From the IMG/VR virus record IMGVR_UViG_3300021963_000437, positions 1 to 31,924 of that record: a stretch of 31,924 bases of DNA; one strand, 5' to 3'. Made by a program: the position numbers and the translations under genes. How positions within the stretch are numbered: position 1 is the first letter of the stretch; every line of letters begins with the position of its first letter. The notes beneath the pieces are model-generated. The model was not told where the DNA came from. It made no database searches and worked only from the letters and a program-made list of their open reading frames with translations. The stretch is from a virus. Of the stretch, positions 29,548 to 31,924 are shown in pieces.

Positions 29548-30630
29548 ATGGAAGAGAATGAAGATTTAATGTCAATCTTTGGTTCCAATATGGAACTAAA
29601 TTTTGAAGGGTTCGACACTGGAGATAGTGACGAGCCAATTGATGGTGCAGATGATGCATCAGCAGATGATGATACAATATTAAAAGATAATCCTATCGAG
29701 GGTGATAAAGATCCGGAAGGTGTAGATGGGGAAGAAGATGATATAAGTGATGGTGATGATTCCAATGATGAATCTTCTCCCAATCTCTATTCTTCCATTT
29801 CAAATGTTCTTTTTGAACAAGGGGTCATTCCTTCACTTGAGTCTTCTGAAAATATTAAGACAGTTGATGATTTTACTAATGTTTTAAAGAAAGAGATTGA
29901 TATTCAAACTCAAATTAGATTAGAGGAGTATTTAGCTAATCTAGATTTAGAAAAAATTGCATTATCAAGACAATCACAACTAGAATTAGAAAACATTGAT
30001 GAAGATTATTTAAAAGATAATCTTGAAGTTGCTAAAGAAATTATTTATCGTGATTATCTTAATCAAGGCTTGTCTGAAGATAGAGCAAGAAAGATGTTAC
30101 GTAAAACAGTTGATTTAGGAGAAGATGTTATTATTGAAGATGCACTTGAGTCAAAAGAAAGTTTGAAATCATTTGAAGCTCGACAAGAAGCTTTAGAGAG
30201 AGAACGTTATCAAGAAAACATTAAGTTGCAACGTGAGCAACAAGAACAAGTAGAGAATTCTATTAAAAATTATATTTTTAATTCTCAAGAAATTGTAAAA
30301 GGGTTACCTAATACAAAAGCTCTACAAGAAAAAGTATATAAAACAATGACTGAAGTTGTTTCTAAAAATCCACAAACTGGTGATTTAGAAAACAAATTTA
30401 TGAAAGACCGTTCAAGTAATCCAATTGAGTTTGATACAAAAATGTATTACTTCTATGAATTAACAAATGGTTTTACTGACTTGGGTAAAATATCAACAAC
30501 TGTAAACTCAAAAGCTGTTAAAAATTTAGAAAAAGCATTGAGAACAACTAAGTTTGAAGATAATGGTACTCCAGGTTATTTATCAGATCCAAATAGTTAT
30601 AGTGGATTTGGTTCAGAACTTGTACTTTAA
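29548..30630 (+). CDS. Acidic scaffold-type head protein
   Basis: This 360-aa protein lies between portal and major capsid genes. Residues 20-75 are extremely rich in Asp and Glu (for example DGADDASADDDTILKD), followed by long charged helices with coiled-coil character (SLKSFEARQEALERERYQEN near 206-225). The end is more compact, with KNLEKALRTTKFEDNGTPGY near 326-345. Acidic plus helical architecture and place fit an internal scaffold or head-assembly protein that binds the shell's inner face. An RBS-like AGGGAG stands 6 nt before the ATG. The assignment is from layout, not from sequence family. Confidence 0.7.
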   Translation: MEENEDLMSIFGSNMELNFEGFDTGDSDEPIDGADDASADDDTILKDNPIEGDKDPEGVDGEEDDISDGDDSNDESSPNLYSSISNVLFEQGVIPSLESSENIKTVDDFTNVLKKEIDIQTQIRLEEYLANLDLEKIALSRQSQLELENIDEDYLKDNLEVAKEIIYRDYLNQGLSEDRARKMLRKTVDLGEDVIIEDALESKESLKSFEARQEALERERYQENIKLQREQQEQVENSIKNYIFNSQEIVKGLPNTKALQEKVYKTMTEVVSKNPQTGDLENKFMKDRSSNPIEFDTKMYYFYELTNGFTDLGKISTTVNSKAVKNLEKALRTTKFEDNGTPGYLSDPNSYSGFGSELVL

Positions 30631-30681
30631 ATAACAAAAACAAAAAATAAAAAATAAAAATTAATAATTAAATAATTAAAT

Positions 30682-31924
30682 ATGTCGTTAGGTAAGTTTG
30701 TAATGACCAAAGGTAAAGCTTGGTCAGGTTTGACTCTAAAAAATCACATTGGTGCAATTTTTGGAAGTCAGCCACAATTGGTTTCTCCATTAACAACTGT
30801 ACTTTTGCAAAATTCAGGAATGAAAAACTTAGATACTACTTTATCTTTGTTTCCTGAAAAAGTATTAAATACAGCGGATGATTTTGTATGGAAAGTAGTT
30901 GGTAGTGATGAGAGAAACATTGCTCTTGTAGAAGCAAGATTTCAAGGTAGTACTGTAACTTCAGGTACAACTGGAGTAGGTATTGCACGTTCAAAATTCC
31001 AATTAGTATTTGGAGAAAAATGGTTTACTAAAATGCATGTAATTGCAGGACCTCGTCCAGATGTTTACCAAATTAGAATTTTAGATGAACCTTATGAAGA
31101 AGGGACTAACTATGTTTACGATTGTGAAGTATGGGGTGGTCAAGAATCATTAGCTGGTATCCCTGGGGATGAGTTAGTTGGTGGTAACCGTTTCTCTATC
31201 GAGTCTGCTTATTCTGAAGATGAGTTGTCAATCCAAGGTGCTGGTATTCAGTTTACTTCTCCTTATTTAATGAGAAACTCAGTTTCTACATTGCGTATGG
31301 AGCATAAAGTTTCTGGTGCTATGATTGATGCTAAAGTTGAGCCAGTTTATTTTGCTGGTATTGAAACTAGAGATCCTAACACAGGAAAAGTACACAAATC
31401 TGCTACTTGGATGCAAGAAGTTTACTGGCAGTTTGAAAAAGCATTCTCTCGTATTAAATCACGTACTATTATGTTTGGTAAAACAAACCGTGATGAGAAT
31501 GGACGTTTCTTGAACAAAGGTAATGCTAACATTGAAATCAAAGCTGGATCTGGTATTCGTGAGCAAATGGAAGTATCTAATACTATTACTTACAACCGAT
31601 TCTCAATTCGTCTTTTAGAAGATGTATTGTCTGAGTTGTCTGAAGGTAAATTAGATTTCACTGAAAGAAAGTTCATGCTACGTACAGGTGAAAGAGGGGC
31701 TGCCCAATTTAACCGTGCTTGTACTGCTGCTGCTTCAGGTTGGAAAGCTATCTTTGATAACACAAACCAAAATGCTGTAAAACAAGTTTCTTCTAAATTT
31801 AGTGAGAATGCTTACAAAGCTGGTTTCCAATTTACTGAGTGGGTTGCTCCTAATAACATTCACATTATGTTAGAAGTAGATCCTATGTATGATGATAAAG
31901 TTCGTAACAAAGTATTGCACCCTG
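30682..31924 (+). CDS. Major capsid protein, C-terminus outside window
   Basis: I translated this frame from the ATG at 30682; it stays open for 414 codons to the right edge. It starts MSLGKFVMTKGKAWSGLTLK and includes FPEKVLNTADDFVWKVVGSD near residues 57-76, ARSKFQLVFGEKWFTKMHV near 100-118 and VYDCEVWGGQESLAGIPGDE near 141-160. Long strands and Gly-rich turns fit a HK97-type shell protein of the crAss-like group, and it directly follows portal and scaffold. Codon use differs from the neighbours (more CGT, TTC, ATC and GGT), as in the most abundant phage protein. The leader is nearly pure A/T (AACAAAAACAAAAAATAAAA), common before strongly translated Bacteroidota genes. Confidence 0.85.
   Translation, partial: MSLGKFVMTKGKAWSGLTLKNHIGAIFGSQPQLVSPLTTVLLQNSGMKNLDTTLSLFPEKVLNTADDFVWKVVGSDERNIALVEARFQGSTVTSGTTGVGIARSKFQLVFGEKWFTKMHVIAGPRPDVYQIRILDEPYEEGTNYVYDCEVWGGQESLAGIPGDELVGGNRFSIESAYSEDELSIQGAGIQFTSPYLMRNSVSTLRMEHKVSGAMIDAKVEPVYFAGIETRDPNTGKVHKSATWMQEVYWQFEKAFSRIKSRTIMFGKTNRDENGRFLNKGNANIEIKAGSGIREQMEVSNTITYNRFSIRLLEDVLSELSEGKLDFTERKFMLRTGERGAAQFNRACTAAASGWKAIFDNTNQNAVKQVSSKFSENAYKAGFQFTEWVAPNNIHIMLEVDPMYDDKVRNKVLHP

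Noticed and set aside
29502-29783. Ser-rich minus-strand frame opposite the scaffold gene
   Set aside because: It is the reverse reading of the Asp/Glu-rich stretch (GAT/GAA gives ATC/TTC and Ser codons) and covers the promoter.
31325-31513. Small frame inside the capsid gene
   Set aside because: It is an out-of-frame shadow of the major capsid protein, which is open throughout.
1-31924. Stop-codon reassignment, as in some crAss-like phages
   Set aside because: TAA, TGA and TAG all end genes at sensible places (TAG at the terminase end), and long genes have no internal stops under the standard code.

Overview
This window is a piece of a phage genome, about 70% A+T by eye, that looks like a crAss-like (Crassvirales-type) phage of a Bacteroidota host. 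Three things support this. The right arm has the gene order chaperonin, large terminase (740 aa), portal (796 aa), acidic scaffold (360 aa), major capsid protein. The left arm is a long opposite-strand replication block. At least four right-arm promoters have the Bacteroidota form, TTTG, 20 nt, TAnnTTTG. No host gene or integrase was seen. Genes use ordinary stop codons, including TAG. The family assignment is inference from gene content and order, since no database search was possible.

Layout. Positions 1-17984 are read on the minus strand. Read leftwards from the middle they hold: a lone gene with its own UUCG-loop terminator (17535-17984); a 12-unit array of 13-nt repeats (17329-17484); very small genes, many of them membrane proteins (15733-17015); a membrane/AT-hook protein; about 590 nt of non-coding, hairpin-rich sequence that may be a large structured RNA (14760-15345); a Leu-like tRNA with a swollen anticodon region; an HNH endonuclease; a second RNA cluster with a tRNA-like gene lacking an anticodon arm (13117-13174); a run of small overlapping genes; a spore-photoproduct-lyase-like radical SAM protein; a family B DNA polymerase; a DnaB-like helicase; a Sak4-like ATPase with an SSB-like neighbour; a further tRNA; and a DnaG-like primase. 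The far left (1-3199) is a peptide-chemistry cassette: GGCT-like protein, ATP-grasp ligase, two PuuD-like class I amidotransferases and a phage COOH-NH2 amidoligase cut by the window edge.

Positions 18391-31924 are read on the plus strand. Small, translationally coupled early-type genes lead to a PhoH ATPase, then a GroES-like and a GroEL-like chaperonin, then terminase, portal, scaffold and major capsid protein (cut at the right edge). Terminase and portal are each followed by the same 19-nt element and a new promoter.

How it fits together. The two arms diverge from 17.3-18.4 kb, where the 13-nt array and an AT-rich tract make a plausible replication or regulatory centre. The left arm copies and repairs DNA and carries accessory chemistry. 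The right arm builds heads, apparently with the phage's own GroEL/GroES pair. The points most worth a second look are the amidoligase cassette, the chaperonin pair, the abnormal tRNAs with the large RNA region, and the 13-nt array.
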